Origin: an uncultured Clostridia bacterium
Lineage (GTDB): Bacteria > Bacillota > Clostridia > Lachnospirales > Anaerotignaceae
Direction: 5' to 3'
Assembly: GCA_945868505.1 (NCBI GenBank)
Contig: CAMBLO010000002.1
Coordinates: forward strand, 82,464-146,463
Length of the DNA stretch: 64,000 nucleotides
Every line of letters starts with the position of its first letter. The first letter of the stretch is position 1. Positions 21,290 to 31,594 of this stretch are shown piece by piece. A program made the position numbers and the translations under genes. The notes below the pieces were generated by a model that saw nothing but the letters and a program-made list of their open reading frames with translations, did no database searches and had not been told where the DNA came from.

Positions 21290-24200
21290 TTATACTTCAT
21301 CCTCATAGTCGTCGTAATCATCCTCATCGCCGACATAATCATCGGAAAGCAAATCGCTGTTGTCAGCCATTACGCCTTCTTCATCGTCGAAGAGGAAGTC
21401 TCTCAGCTCTTCTTCTTCTGTTCTGGGACGAGGACGAGGGAAATCATCATCTTCGTAGCCGTCGATGTTTACATTCAGATCATCCACATCTTCGATGCAT
21501 TCCTTAATTTCTACTTCTGTCTGGTCTTCCCGCAGGACACGGATATCCAGTGCCAGAGACTGCAGTTCTTTCAGCAGAACCTTGAAGGATTCGGGAACGC
21601 CGGGTTCGGGGATATTTTCGCCCTTTACGATCGCTTCGTAGGTCTTTACACGACCAACGATATCGTCGGATTTTACTGTCAGGATTTCCTGCAGAGTGTA
21701 AGCTGCGCCGTATGCTTCCAGCGCCCAAACTTCCATTTCACCGAAACGCTGACCGCCGAACTGGGCTTTACCACCCAGAGGCTGCTGTGTAACCAGAGAG
21801 TAAGGACCTGTGGAACGTGCGTGGATCTTTTCATCTACCAGATGGTGCAGCTTCAGGTAGTGCATGAAGCCGATGGTGACACGGTTGTCGAAGGGTTCGC
21901 CGCTGCGGCCGTCTCTCAACTGAACCTTACCATCTCTGCCAAGGGCAACGCCCTTCCATTCTTCTCTGTGGTCTCTGTTTGCATACAGTTCATCATAAAT
22001 GTCGCCATTCAGCAGGGGTTTCCATTTTTCGGAGAATTCTTCCCAGCTTGTGTTGACATAGTCGTTTGCCATTTCCAGTGTATCCATGATGTCGATTTCG
22101 TTGGCACCATCGAATACGGGTGTGCTGATCTTCCAGCCCAGTGCCTTCGCAGCCAAGGACAGGTGGGTTTCCAATACCTGCCCGATATTCATACGGGAAG
22201 GAATACCCAGAGGGTTCAGCACGATGTCCAGAGGACGACCGTTGGGCAGGAAAGGCATATCTTCTACAGGCAGTACACGGGAAACAACACCCTTGTTACC
22301 GTGACGACCAGCCATCTTGTCACCAACGGAGATTTTACGTTTCTGGGCGATATAAACACGAACCAGCTGGTTTACGCCGGGGCCTACATCGTCGCCGTTT
22401 TCTCTTGTGAATACTTTTACATCCACGATGATACCTGTTTCACCGTGAGGCACACGCAGGGAAGTATCTCTGACTTCTCTTGCTTTTTCGCCGAAGATGG
22501 CACGCAGCAGTCTTTCTTCTGCTGTCAGTTCTGTTTCACCCTTAGGTGTTACCTTACCAACCAGAATATCATTGGGGCGAACCTCCGCACCGATGCGGAT
22601 GATACCTCTTTCATCCAAGTCTTTCAGAGCATCTTCACCAACGTTGGGGATATCTCTTGTGATTTCTTCAGGTCCCAGTTTCGTATCTCTGGCATCTGCT
22701 TCAAATTCACTGATATGAACAGAGGTGTAAACGTCTTCCTGCACCAGTTTTTCACTCAGCAAAACGGCGTCTTCGTAGTTGTAACCTTCCCATGTCATGA
22801 AACCGATCAGAGGGTTTTTACCCAGTGCCAGTTCACCCTTGCAGGTGGAAGCACCATCGGCGATGATCTGACCAGCTTCTACTCTCTGACCCAGATCAAC
22901 GATAGGCTTCTGGTTCAGGCAGGTACTCTGGTTACTTCTCTGGTATTTTACCAATTTATATACATCTCTCTGAGAGTTATCGTTTCTGACAACGATTTCA
23001 TCAGCGGAAACTCTTTCAACGATACCGCTGTTCTTTGCAATAGCGCAGATACCGGAGTCCTTCGCTGTTTTATATTCCATACCTGTGCCGACGATAGGAG
23101 AATCCGTCACCAGCAGAGGAACGGCCTGACGCTGCATGTTGGAACCCATCAGCGCACGGTTCGCGTCGTCGTTTTCAAGGAAGGGAATCAGCGCTGTGGC
23201 AACGGAAACCATCTGCTTAGGAGATACGTCCATCAGCTGAACCTGACTTCTGTCCACTTCGATGATGTCTTCTTTATGACGACCGGATACTTTCTTATGC
23301 ACGAAGTGACCTTCTTCATCCAGAGGTTCATTCGCCTGTGCTACGTTGTAGTTTTCTTCTTCATCTGCTGTTACGTAGATGAATTCATCTGTTACACGGG
23401 GTTCATCGCCGCTGTGGTCAACCACTCTGTAGGGTGCTTCGATGAAGCCGTATTCGTTGATGCGGGCAAATGTTGCCAGTGTATTGATCAAACCGATGTT
23501 AGGACCTTCTGGTGTTTCGATAGGACACATTCTGCCGTAGTGAGAATGGTGAACGTCTCGCACTTCGAAGCCGGCTCTTTCTCTGGACAGACCGCCGGGG
23601 CCCAATGCGGACAGTCTTCTCTTATGAGTCAGTTCGGACAGAGGGTTGTTCTGGTCCATGAACTGAGACAGCTGAGAGCTGCCGAAGAATTCCTTGATAG
23701 CCGCTGTAACAGGACGCACGTTGATCAGCGCCTGAGGAGTTACTACTGCCAAATCCTGTGTGGTCATTCTTTCACGAACCACTCTTTCCATCCTGGACAG
23801 ACCGATACGGAACTGGTTCTGCAGCAGTTCGCCAACGGAACGGATACGTCTGTTGCCCAGATGGTCGATATCGTCCACGTTGCCGTAGCCGTAATCCAGA
23901 TGGATCACATAGTTGATGGAAGCGAAGATATCTTCCAGTGTGATGTGTTTGGGCAGCAGTTCGTGGATGTTTTCCTTGATGGCTGCTTTCAGTTCTTCTG
24001 CTGTTGCGTTTTCTTCCAGAATCTTCGCCAGAACGGGGTAGTAAACTCTTTCCTTGATGCCCAGTTCTTCTGCGTTCAGACCAAATTCTTCAATATAAGA
24101 ATCGATAGCAACAGCCTGATTGCTCAGAATCTTCACTTTCTTATCTTCTACTGCAATATACAGGCTGTCAACACCGGTATCCTGAATCTGGTCGCACAGT

Positions 24201-25147
24201 TCCATTGTCAGGACAGCGCCTTCTTCTGCCACAACTTCGCCAGTCATGGGGTCAACAACGTTTTCAGCCAGCACTGCGCCGCGGATACGGTTTCTCAGTG
24301 CCAGTTTTTTGTTGAATTTATAACGACCTACTTTTGCCAGGTCATATCTCTTAGGATCGAAGAACATCCCATTCAGCAGGGAAGCGGAGCTTTCTACTGT
24401 AGGGGGTTCACCGGGACGCAACTTTTTGTAAATCTCAATCAGACCTTCTTCTGTGGATTTTGCCACGTCTTTTTCCAGAGTTGCCAGAATCTTGGGTTCT
24501 TCGCCAAACAGGTCGATGATTTCCGCATCGGTGCCAACACCCATGGCTCTGATCAGAACAGATACGGGAACCTTTCTGGTACGGTCAACTCTTACATAAA
24601 ATACGTCGTTGGAATCTGTTTCATATTCCAGCCAAGCACCTCTGTTGGGGATGACTGTGGAGGAAAGCAGCTTTTTGCCGACTTTATCGAAATCAGATGC
24701 ATAGTAGATACCGGGGGAACGAACCAACTGGCTGACGATAACACGTTCCGCACCATTGATGATGAAGGTACCTGTTTCTGTCATCAGAGGAAAATCGCCC
24801 ATGAAGATTTCCTGTTCCTTCAGTTCATCCAGTTCTCTATTGTAAAGTCTTGCCTTCACCTTCAGGGATGCGGCATAAGTCGCGTCTCTTTCCTTGCATT
24901 CTTCAATAGAGTATTTGGGTTCGGAATCCAAAGAAAAATCGACAAATTCCAGTATCAGATTGCCGCTGAAATCTGTAATGGGGGAAATATCCTCAAATAC
25001 TTCTTTCAGACCTTCGTCCAAAAACCACTGATAGCTGTTCTTCTGCACTTCAATCAGGTTGGGCATTTCCAGAACTTCGTTGATTTTGGAATAACTGATT
25101 CTGGTTGTGTCACCAAGCTGGAGCGCACGAATTCTGTTTTTTTCCAT
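21290..25147 (-). CDS. rpoB: DNA-directed RNA polymerase subunit beta
   Basis: 1285 aa, [68 protein letters not shown]. Confidence 0.99.
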   Translation of the reverse strand: MEKNRIRALQLGDTTRISYSKINEVLEMPNLIEVQKNSYQWFLDEGLKEVFEDISPITDFSGNLILEFVDFSLDSEPKYSIEECKERDATYAASLKVKARLYNRELDELKEQEIFMGDFPLMTETGTFIINGAERVIVSQLVRSPGIYYASDFDKVGKKLLSSTVIPNRGAWLEYETDSNDVFYVRVDRTRKVPVSVLIRAMGVGTDAEIIDLFGEEPKILATLEKDVAKSTEEGLIEIYKKLRPGEPPTVESSASLLNGMFFDPKRYDLAKVGRYKFNKKLALRNRIRGAVLAENVVDPMTGEVVAEEGAVLTMELCDQIQDTGVDSLYIAVEDKKVKILSNQAVAIDSYIEEFGLNAEELGIKERVYYPVLAKILEENATAEELKAAIKENIHELLPKHITLEDIFASINYVIHLDYGYGNVDDIDHLGNRRIRSVGELLQNQFRIGLSRMERVVRERMTTQDLAVVTPQALINVRPVTAAIKEFFGSSQLSQFMDQNNPLSELTHKRRLSALGPGGLSRERAGFEVRDVHHSHYGRMCPIETPEGPNIGLINTLATFARINEYGFIEAPYRVVDHSGDEPRVTDEFIYVTADEEENYNVAQANEPLDEEGHFVHKKVSGRHKEDIIEVDRSQVQLMDVSPKQMVSVATALIPFLENDDANRALMGSNMQRQAVPLLVTDSPIVGTGMEYKTAKDSGICAIAKNSGIVERVSADEIVVRNDNSQRDVYKLVKYQRSNQSTCLNQKPIVDLGQRVEAGQIIADGASTCKGELALGKNPLIGFMTWEGYNYEDAVLLSEKLVQEDVYTSVHISEFEADARDTKLGPEEITRDIPNVGEDALKDLDERGIIRIGAEVRPNDILVGKVTPKGETELTAEERLLRAIFGEKAREVRDTSLRVPHGETGIIVDVKVFTRENGDDVGPGVNQLVRVYIAQKRKISVGDKMAGRHGNKGVVSRVLPVEDMPFLPNGRPLDIVLNPLGIPSRMNIGQVLETHLSLAAKALGWKISTPVFDGANEIDIMDTLEMANDYVNTSWEEFSEKWKPLLNGDIYDELYANRDHREEWKGVALGRDGKVQLRDGRSGEPFDNRVTIGFMHYLKLHHLVDEKIHARSTGPYSLVTQQPLGGKAQFGGQRFGEMEVWALEAYGAAYTLQEILTVKSDDIVGRVKTYEAIVKGENIPEPGVPESFKVLLKELQSLALDIRVLREDQTEVEIKECIEDVDDLNVNIDGYEDDDFPRPRPRTEEEELRDFLFDDEEGVMADNSDLLSDDYVGDEDDYDDYEDEV

Positions 25148-25681
25148 CTTGTCACCTCTCGTAATCTAAACTGCACCGACAAAATCGCCACTGTAAAGCG
25201 GATAAAAGAAATTGCAGGATTGCAAAATCATTTTATTTCTTACACATTCTGAAAGAAGATGTCTTCGCATCCGCCCTCCATTCGCAATCCTTCCTTTGGT
25301 CGGATTGCTCATTGAGACAATCGCCATATATCCGCCTGCACTTCCGTGCAAGCACGATGTACCAGCGGCTGCATGGCTCTCTTTCAGACAAAAATTTAGA
25401 ATTTTCCAAACAAATCTAGACCTTTGCCTGCACCTCCTTTGATCAGAGGTCGTGACAAAAGCCTGTTCATTCAAAAAATTCTATTTCAAAAACCTTGAGC
25501 AAACCGCCAAAACAGCCTGCTCTTATATAGTTTGAACAAAAACCGCACCGTTTCAGACCATTTTCAAGGCATTTTGCCTGTAAAATGTGCCAATTTCCAA
25601 AATTCCTGTTGAAAATTGGAAGCCCCTGTGCTATACTCAATTGCAACATGGGTTGATGTGCGTGTTCGCTAATGTGGAGAT

Positions 25682-25710
25682 ATTTTACCATAGCGAGCGG
25701 GCTCTGTCAA
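25682..25710 (-). promoter_or_regulatory. Putative sigma-A promoter for rpoBC
   Basis: Minus strand TTGACA (25710-25705) -17 bp- TAAAAT (25687-25682). Confidence 0.7.
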
Positions 25711-26025
25711 GCCCTTTTTTTGTGCCTATCCCCTGAAATTACAAGGATTTCAGCTTCCGACGAAGCCCCTTTTCCACCTTTGTTTTCTTTCCAGGTTTGG
25801 CGTCATATCCATAAGCAGTTTCCTTTTTCTGTCATGATTGACACTTGATTTTTTGCCGAAATTTCAATTTATACAAAAACAACCACATTTTATTCGAAAA
25901 GTTCATTAAATATTTTTCATTTCACTATTTCAAAAAATCACAACTTTGTGAATTATTTTTGTACTTTTTTTTGTACAATCTAACTTTCCTTTACTTCCGA
26001 CCGATTTCTTGTTAAACTGGGTAAG

Positions 26026-26676
26026 ATGTATTTTAGAAAAGAGGCGACTGATTTGAAGCAAAACTATCAGCTTGTGCTGGAAAAGACTATCCAAACACTG
26101 CAAAAGGAAGGCAAACGCCCCTCTCTGCTGCTCCATAGCTGCTGCGGGCCTTGTTCTTCCTATGTAATGGAATATCTGGCACAGTATTTCGATATCACGA
26201 TTTATTATTATAATCCCAATATTGCTCCCGAAGCGGAGTTTCGTTTTCGGGCAGAGGAACAGGAACGTCTCATCGACGAAATGGGGCTGGGCGTAAAGTT
26301 CATTCTGGGGAAATATGCCCCGGAACGATTCTTCTCCTTGGCAAAGGGGCATGAAACCGAGCCGGAAGGCGGCGAACGCTGCTTCAAATGCTATCGCCTG
26401 CGGCTGGAAGAGGCGGCAAAAGCGGCGAAGGAAGGCAGATTCGACTATTTCACCACCACCCTTTCCATCAGCCCCCATAAAAATGCCCAAGTCCTGAATG
26501 AATTGGGCAAGGAGATTTCCGACGCCTACGGTGTCCCTTATCTCTTCTCGGATTTTAAGAAAAAGAACGGCTATCGCCGCTCCTGTGAGCTTTCTGTAGA
26601 GTACAACCTCTACCGGCAGGACTACTGCGGCTGCCCTTATTCCAAAGCCGAAGCCGAAAACCGTCGAAAACCTTGA
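26026..26676 (+). CDS. queH: Epoxyqueuosine reductase QueH (DUF208)
   Basis: LLLHSCCGPCSSYVMEYLAQYFDITIYYYNPNIAP...GGERCFKCYRLRLEEAAK...TTTLSISPHKN...YRQDYCGCPYS; true start may be a downstream TTG. Confidence 0.93.
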   Translation: MYFRKEATDLKQNYQLVLEKTIQTLQKEGKRPSLLLHSCCGPCSSYVMEYLAQYFDITIYYYNPNIAPEAEFRFRAEEQERLIDEMGLGVKFILGKYAPERFFSLAKGHETEPEGGERCFKCYRLRLEEAAKAAKEGRFDYFTTTLSISPHKNAQVLNELGKEISDAYGVPYLFSDFKKKNGYRRSCELSVEYNLYRQDYCGCPYSKAEAENRRKP

Positions 26677-26880
26677 GGGTTTCACCCTCAAACTCCTACC
26701 AAGGGGGTCACCCCCTTGGAACCCGATACCGCAGCAAAATGTTCATTTTGCTGCAAATGAGGGTCAAGGGGATTTGAGCACCGCCAAGATAAAGGCGGCA
26801 GCGTTAGCCGTCTTCCCGCAGGGAAGATGCTTGACCTATTCCCCTTGCAGGGTTTGGGACAGCGTCCCAAGGTTTTGGCA
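26676..26880. repeat. Intergenic array of short hairpins
   Basis: GAGGGTTTCACCCTC; CCAAGGGGGTCACCCCCTTGG; GCAGCAAAATGTTCATTTTGCTGC; CGGCAGCGTTAGCCG; CTTCCCGCAGGGAAG; GGGACAGCGTCCC in close succession. Confidence 0.75.
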
Positions 26881-26901
26881 TTTAGAAAGGAAGTATCAAC
26901 T

Positions 26902-27768
26902 ATGACACAAAAGAATAAAGGGGTCTGCTGTATCCTGCTCTCCTCTTTCTCCTTCGCCCTCATGAATATGTTCGTCCGCCTGTCGGGCGACCTGCCCTCT
27001 ATCCAGAAAAGCTTCTTCCGCAACTTCGTGGCAATGCTTTTTGCCCTAATCATCCTGCTGAAAGAACGCCCCGAGATCAAGCTGGATCGAGACTCAAAAA
27101 AATTTCTGTTGCTCCGCTCTATATGCGGCACGTTGGGTATCCTCTGTAACTTTTATGCCGTAGACCATCTGGTGCTGGCGGACGCTTCCATGCTGAATAA
27201 AATGTCCCCCTTCTTCGCCATCCTCTTCGGCATCCTGATTTTAAAGGAAAAAATCAATCTCTTTCAGGGACTTTGCGTGGTAGCCGCTTTCACGGGCACC
27301 CTCTTCGTCATCAAGCCCACACCTTCCAATCTAGCATGCTTCCCTGCCCTGATCGGTCTGTTAGGTGGTCTTGGTGCCGGGGTGGCATACACTTATGTTC
27401 GTGCATTGGGGATGCGTGGGGTAAAAGGCCCCTTCATCGTGTTCTTTTTCTCCGCCTTCTCCTGCTTGGTGACACTGCCCTATTTGGTCTTCTGCTATCA
27501 TCCCATGACTATGGCGCAGCTGGGCACACTGCTTCTGGCTGGTTTGGCAGCCGCCGGCGGGCAATTCACCATCACTGCGGCATATACCTATGCCCCCGCT
27601 CGGGAAATTTCTGTTTACGACTACAGCCAGATCATTTTCTCCGCCATCTTGGGCTATTTCATTTTCGGACAGGTTTCCGATGCCTTCAGCTGGCTGGGGT
27701 ATATCATCATCACATCCACCGCTGTGGCAATGTTTATCCACAACAACCGTCCTAATGCAAAGGCATAA
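26902..27768 (+). CDS. EamA/DMT-family transporter
   Basis: Multi-TM MTQKNKGVCCILLSSFSFALMNMFVRLSGDLPSIQKSFFRNFVAMLFALIILL...; ATG 26902 preceded by AAAGGAAG. Confidence 0.88.
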   Translation: MTQKNKGVCCILLSSFSFALMNMFVRLSGDLPSIQKSFFRNFVAMLFALIILLKERPEIKLDRDSKKFLLLRSICGTLGILCNFYAVDHLVLADASMLNKMSPFFAILFGILILKEKINLFQGLCVVAAFTGTLFVIKPTPSNLACFPALIGLLGGLGAGVAYTYVRALGMRGVKGPFIVFFFSAFSCLVTLPYLVFCYHPMTMAQLGTLLLAGLAAAGGQFTITAAYTYAPAREISVYDYSQIIFSAILGYFIFGQVSDAFSWLGYIIITSTAVAMFIHNNRPNAKA

Positions 27769-27780
27769 ACAGGAGATACT

Positions 27781-28422
27781 ATGTTATTAGAAAGAACTTT
27801 TGAAACATTAAAAAAGATTGGCAACCAACGACTGCAGCTGCCAATCTTCTATGAAAGCCCCGTATCCCTACGGTTTGAAACAGGTGACCCCACTATGGAA
27901 ATCTTTCTGGATGAAAAGCACCTGAACCCCCGCTATCTGAAAAGCGCCCAGTGGCGGGCTTCCTTCCTCTATGGAAAAACAGCCCCCTTCGATACGCTGC
28001 TTTGGGTACTGTATCGCACACCGGACTTGGATACGGATATCGATGAAATTATTGAGAAATTCTGCCGTTTGGCTCATCTACCCTCCCCCGAGGAGGTCTA
28101 TCAGCAGGAAGTGACGACGGCAAACGAAGAACCCATGACCCGCATCCTGCTTTTCTGGGATATGGCACAAACGCCGCCCAGGATCACACCCCTGTTGGAA
28201 GCCATCATGTCCTGCGATTTCAAGGGATTGGGCTTTCGGGAATTGTCCTCCGCCGTATTCTTTTTCGATACCACCCGCAATCTATTGTTCCACCCTTACG
28301 ATGATAGGGGCGCAGATGTGGTAGCAGAAAAAACCGAGGATATCCGCTTCCTTTACGAGGATTGCCAAAACTGGTTGCTGGAATATGATATGGAGCGGAT
28401 GAAACAAATCTTCGAAAAATAA
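27781..28422 (+). CDS. DUF3885-like hypothetical protein
   Basis: 213 aa, VSLRFETGDPTMEIFLDEKHLNPRYLKSAQWRASFLYGKTAPFDTLLWVLYRTPDLDTDIDEII; 12 bp after EamA gene; family call from pattern only. Confidence 0.6.
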   Translation: MLLERTFETLKKIGNQRLQLPIFYESPVSLRFETGDPTMEIFLDEKHLNPRYLKSAQWRASFLYGKTAPFDTLLWVLYRTPDLDTDIDEIIEKFCRLAHLPSPEEVYQQEVTTANEEPMTRILLFWDMAQTPPRITPLLEAIMSCDFKGLGFRELSSAVFFFDTTRNLLFHPYDDRGADVVAEKTEDIRFLYEDCQNWLLEYDMERMKQIFEK

Positions 28423-28442
28423 AAGACCCATTTGGGTCTTTT
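28421..28442. terminator. Bidirectional rho-independent terminator
   Basis: AAAAGACCCATTTGGGTCTTTT between convergent genes. Confidence 0.85.
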
Positions 28443-29052
28443 ATTTTTCTGCTATCTCCAGCAATTCCCCTAATGTATAGGTCATTTTTTCTTTACCGTA
28501 GTCGATCACAACCGGATACTCCATGATATCCTCTGTCTCTCCACCTTCTCTCATCCATTCCAAACTGATACCATACTCAAATCGACCGGGATATTTTCCT
28601 CTGTCATCCCCTGGAAATTGAAGCATCTGTTTTAAACCGATTCGCATTTCCATCTGATCCCCCATCCCCCATGCATTGAGTACATGTCCATTCAGCAACT
28701 CAAATCGCAGCAAAACTTCTCCTTCCTCCCATGCAACATTCATTTCCACATCCTTCGGATCAATGCTCCATCCCTTTACAAAGGCCGTCCAAAAAGCCCC
28801 GCCCAAAGCAACACAAACCACTACCACCGCCAGAATAGTCATCTTCATCCTCTGGTTTAGCTTACGAAAAGGATGTATCTTCTTTTTTTCCCCTTCCTCT
28901 ATACCTTTACTTTCTTCTGCCTGCATTTCCTGCAATATTTCTCTACAAGCTTCGCAACCTTCCATGTGAGCAAGGATCTCCTGATTACTTGCTTCGCTGG
29001 TCAGCCCATCAATGTAGCTGGGCAGCAAATCCCTGATAATTTCACATTTCAT
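28441..29052 (-). CDS. Zinc-finger anti-sigma factor
   Basis: MKCEIIRDLLPSYIDGLTSEASNQEILAHMEGCEACREILQEM (ZAS motif H..C..C) plus single TM; overlaps ECF sigma gene. Confidence 0.85.
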   Translation of the reverse strand: MKCEIIRDLLPSYIDGLTSEASNQEILAHMEGCEACREILQEMQAEESKGIEEGEKKKIHPFRKLNQRMKMTILAVVVVCVALGGAFWTAFVKGWSIDPKDVEMNVAWEEGEVLLRFELLNGHVLNAWGMGDQMEMRIGLKQMLQFPGDDRGKYPGRFEYGISLEWMREGGETEDIMEYPVVIDYGKEKMTYTLGELLEIAEK

Positions 29053-29527
29053 CTTTTCCGACCTCCTCCATAATCTTCTGTTTTGCCCGGTAAAAAGTCA
29101 CCCGGGCCCAATTCTCATTTCTCCCGCAAATCTCACCAATCTCCTTAAAGGAGAATCCACCGGTGATGCGCAGAAGAAAAACCTCTTTGGCATTTTCCTC
29201 TAAGATATGCACCGCTTTCATCACTTCCATGGTCTGTTCCTTCCTGCAATAGGCACTTTCCAAACCATCTCTCGCCCCATTTTCCTGCAATGGTTCTTCT
29301 TTCCTTCGCCTGCGTTTGTCCAATTCCTGATACCAGATATGCTTTGCGATTTGGCAAAGCCATGTGGAAACCTTACAGCTCCCATCAAATCTCCCCGAAG
29401 AACGGATCGCCCGATAAAAGGTTTCCTGGGTCAATTCCTCTGCCCAATCTGCGTCACCGCATAGGCTCATCAAATATTTGAATACAAACATCCCATATTC
29501 CGCAAAATCCTTTTCGGGCTGAAACAT
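29042..29527 (-). CDS. ECF RNA polymerase sigma factor
   Basis: 161 aa, regions 2 and 4: DADWAEELTQETFYRAIRSSGRFDGSCKVSTWLCQIAKHIWYQELDKR ... FLLRITGGFSFKEIGEICGRNENWARVTFYRAKQKI. Confidence 0.92.
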   Translation of the reverse strand: MFQPEKDFAEYGMFVFKYLMSLCGDADWAEELTQETFYRAIRSSGRFDGSCKVSTWLCQIAKHIWYQELDKRRRRKEEPLQENGARDGLESAYCRKEQTMEVMKAVHILEENAKEVFLLRITGGFSFKEIGEICGRNENWARVTFYRAKQKIMEEVGKDEM

Positions 29528-29666
29528 CCTCTCTCCTCCTCTCTTGTGGATTCATCTATATATCCGGTTCAGACCGATTTCGTTACACACTTTTTCAGAT
29601 TTATCATAGCATTTTTTCTTCCTTCTTGCTTTTTATGAATCTTTTAATCTTTTTGGCAATAAAAAA

Positions 29667-29725
29667 AGTCCATTCTCTAAAATGGACTTTTCAGACACAG
29701 GAAAAGGGACGGATTTCTCCGTCCC
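29667..29725 (-). terminator. Tandem terminator hairpins downstream of gdhA
   Basis: GGGACGGATTTCTCCGTCCC (29706-29725) and AGTCCATT...AATGGACT (29667-29688) followed by poly-U in minus direction. Confidence 0.8.
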
Positions 29726-29783
29726 TCCCGAGTTTTTGCTTATCGTCTTATGTAATCGAACGTAATTTTTCAATTAGGTTAAA

Positions 29784-31133
29784 TTATACCAGACCCTGAG
29801 CCATCATAGCAGCTGCAACTTTCTTGAAGCCAGCGATGTTAGCACCAGCTACCAGGTTGTAGCCCAGACCAGCACCTTCTGCAGCTTCTACAGAGATCTT
29901 GTGGATGTTCTTCATGATGCCAACCAGTTTAGCGTCAACTTCTTCGCCATCCCAGCTGTATCTCATGGAGTTCTGAGCCATTTCCAGAGCGGAAACTGCT
30001 ACACCACCAGCGTTAACTGCTTTAGAAGGAGCAACGATCATGCCAGGTTCTGCCATAGCGCGAGCCAGACCTGCGTTTGTTGTAGGCATGTTAGCTACTT
30101 CGATGTAGTATTTTGTGCCGTTAGCGATGATCTGTTCAATTTCGGGAACATCCAGTTCGTTCTGGTATGCTGCGGGCATGCAGATATCAACTTTCTGGCC
30201 CCAAGGTTTCTGTTTAGGGAAGAATTCTACGCCGAATTTGTCAGCATAGTCCTGAGCACGGTTTCTGCCGGAGCTTCTCATTTCCAGCATGAAATCGAAT
30301 TTTTCCTGAGTTGTGATACCGTCGGGATCGTAGCAGTAGCCGTCGGGGCCGGACAGTGTAACAACTTTACCACCCAGCTGAGCTACTTTCATAGCGATAC
30401 CCCAAGCTACGTTACCGAAACCGGACATAGCTACTGTTTTGCCTTCGAATGTGTCGCCTTCATGCAGCAGTACTTCGTTTGCATAGTATGTAGCGCCGTA
30501 GCCTGTTGCTTCGGGTCTGAACAGGGAACCGCCGTATTCCAGACCTTTACCTGTCAGTACGCCATTTTCCCAGCAACCTTTGATTCTCTTGTACTGGCCA
30601 TACAGGAAACCGATTTCTCTGCCGCCTACGCCGATGTCACCAGCGGGAACGTCAACGTCGGGACCGATGTGTCTGTACAGTTCTGTCATGAATGCCTGGC
30701 AGAATCTCATGATTTCCATATCGGATTTACCGTTGGGATCGAAGTCGGAACCACCTTTACCGCCGCCGATAGGCAGACCTGTCAGGGAGTTTTTGAAGAT
30801 CTGTTCGAAGCCCAGGAATTTAACTACGCCAGAGTATACATTGGGAGCAAAACGCAGACCGCCTTTGTAGGGACCGATAGCGCTGGAGAACTGTACTCTG
30901 AAACCACGGTTTACCTGTACTTTACCAGCATCGTCTACCCATGTTACTCTGAAGGATACCTGTCTTTCAGGTTCAACCAGTCTTTCCAGCAGACCCATTT
31001 TTTCATATTCGGGGTGCAGTTCAACTTCTTTTTCGATAGAAGCGAATACTTCTTCTACTGTCTGGATGAATTCGGGTTCGTGTGCGTCACGCTTTTTAAC
31101 CTGTTCGATTACTCTTTCAATATAAGCGTTCAT
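29784..31133 (-). CDS. gdhA: Glutamate dehydrogenase
   Basis: 449 aa, GGLRFAPNVYSGVVKFLGFEQIFKNSLTGLPIGGGKGGSDFDPNGKSDMEIMRFCQAFM. Confidence 0.98.
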   Translation of the reverse strand: MNAYIERVIEQVKKRDAHEPEFIQTVEEVFASIEKEVELHPEYEKMGLLERLVEPERQVSFRVTWVDDAGKVQVNRGFRVQFSSAIGPYKGGLRFAPNVYSGVVKFLGFEQIFKNSLTGLPIGGGKGGSDFDPNGKSDMEIMRFCQAFMTELYRHIGPDVDVPAGDIGVGGREIGFLYGQYKRIKGCWENGVLTGKGLEYGGSLFRPEATGYGATYYANEVLLHEGDTFEGKTVAMSGFGNVAWGIAMKVAQLGGKVVTLSGPDGYCYDPDGITTQEKFDFMLEMRSSGRNRAQDYADKFGVEFFPKQKPWGQKVDICMPAAYQNELDVPEIEQIIANGTKYYIEVANMPTTNAGLARAMAEPGMIVAPSKAVNAGGVAVSALEMAQNSMRYSWDGEEVDAKLVGIMKNIHKISVEAAEGAGLGYNLVAGANIAGFKKVAAAMMAQGLV

Positions 31134-31567
31134 AACTCTTTGACCTCCTATTGTTTATACATTAACAATTAGTTTTTTCCGCACCGCTGGATGCGGATTT
31201 GCCCCATGCGGTTAGGGCAAATTGAAGAAAAAGCTTCGTGGATTTCGTTATTCTTTTGGAACATACTACTCCCACTCGCTTCTTTCATGGATTATTATAA
31301 CACATATTTTGGACTTGTGTAGTATTTTTTTCAAGTTTTGGAATTATTTTTACACAAATTTTCATGTTAAAAATTATGCAAAAAAAACCCTTGCCTTCTT
31401 TTTTTGTGCATCGTTGCAGAAAGCATTTACACTATCAAGGTTTTGCAATACTTTTTTACAGTTCTTTCAACAAACTGCACAATTTTTCATCGAAAAGCAG
31501 GATGTACACTTTGTCCGTCAATCGGATATTGTTATTTAAATGACGATTCTTTTCTTGCAAAACAAAA

Positions 31568-31588
31568 GAGGACGCTTTCCACGTCCTC
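31568..31588 (-). terminator. Rho-independent terminator of mreB-like gene
   Basis: GAGGACG-N7-CGTCCTC then TTTTGTTTT in minus direction. Confidence 0.8.
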
Positions 31589-31594
31589 CTTCTC

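Noticed and set aside
17595-25252. Very long plus-strand ORFs (1237 and 1329 aa) opposite rpoC and rpoB
   Set aside because: They mirror rpoC/rpoB, have Phe/Cys/Gln-rich shadow composition and no family resemblance; they arise from biased codon use in highly expressed genes.
25166-25474. 102-aa minus-strand ORF in the rpoB leader
   Set aside because: Low-complexity translation of hairpin-rich noncoding DNA; no recognisable domain, though an RBS-like AAAGGAGGT exists nearby.
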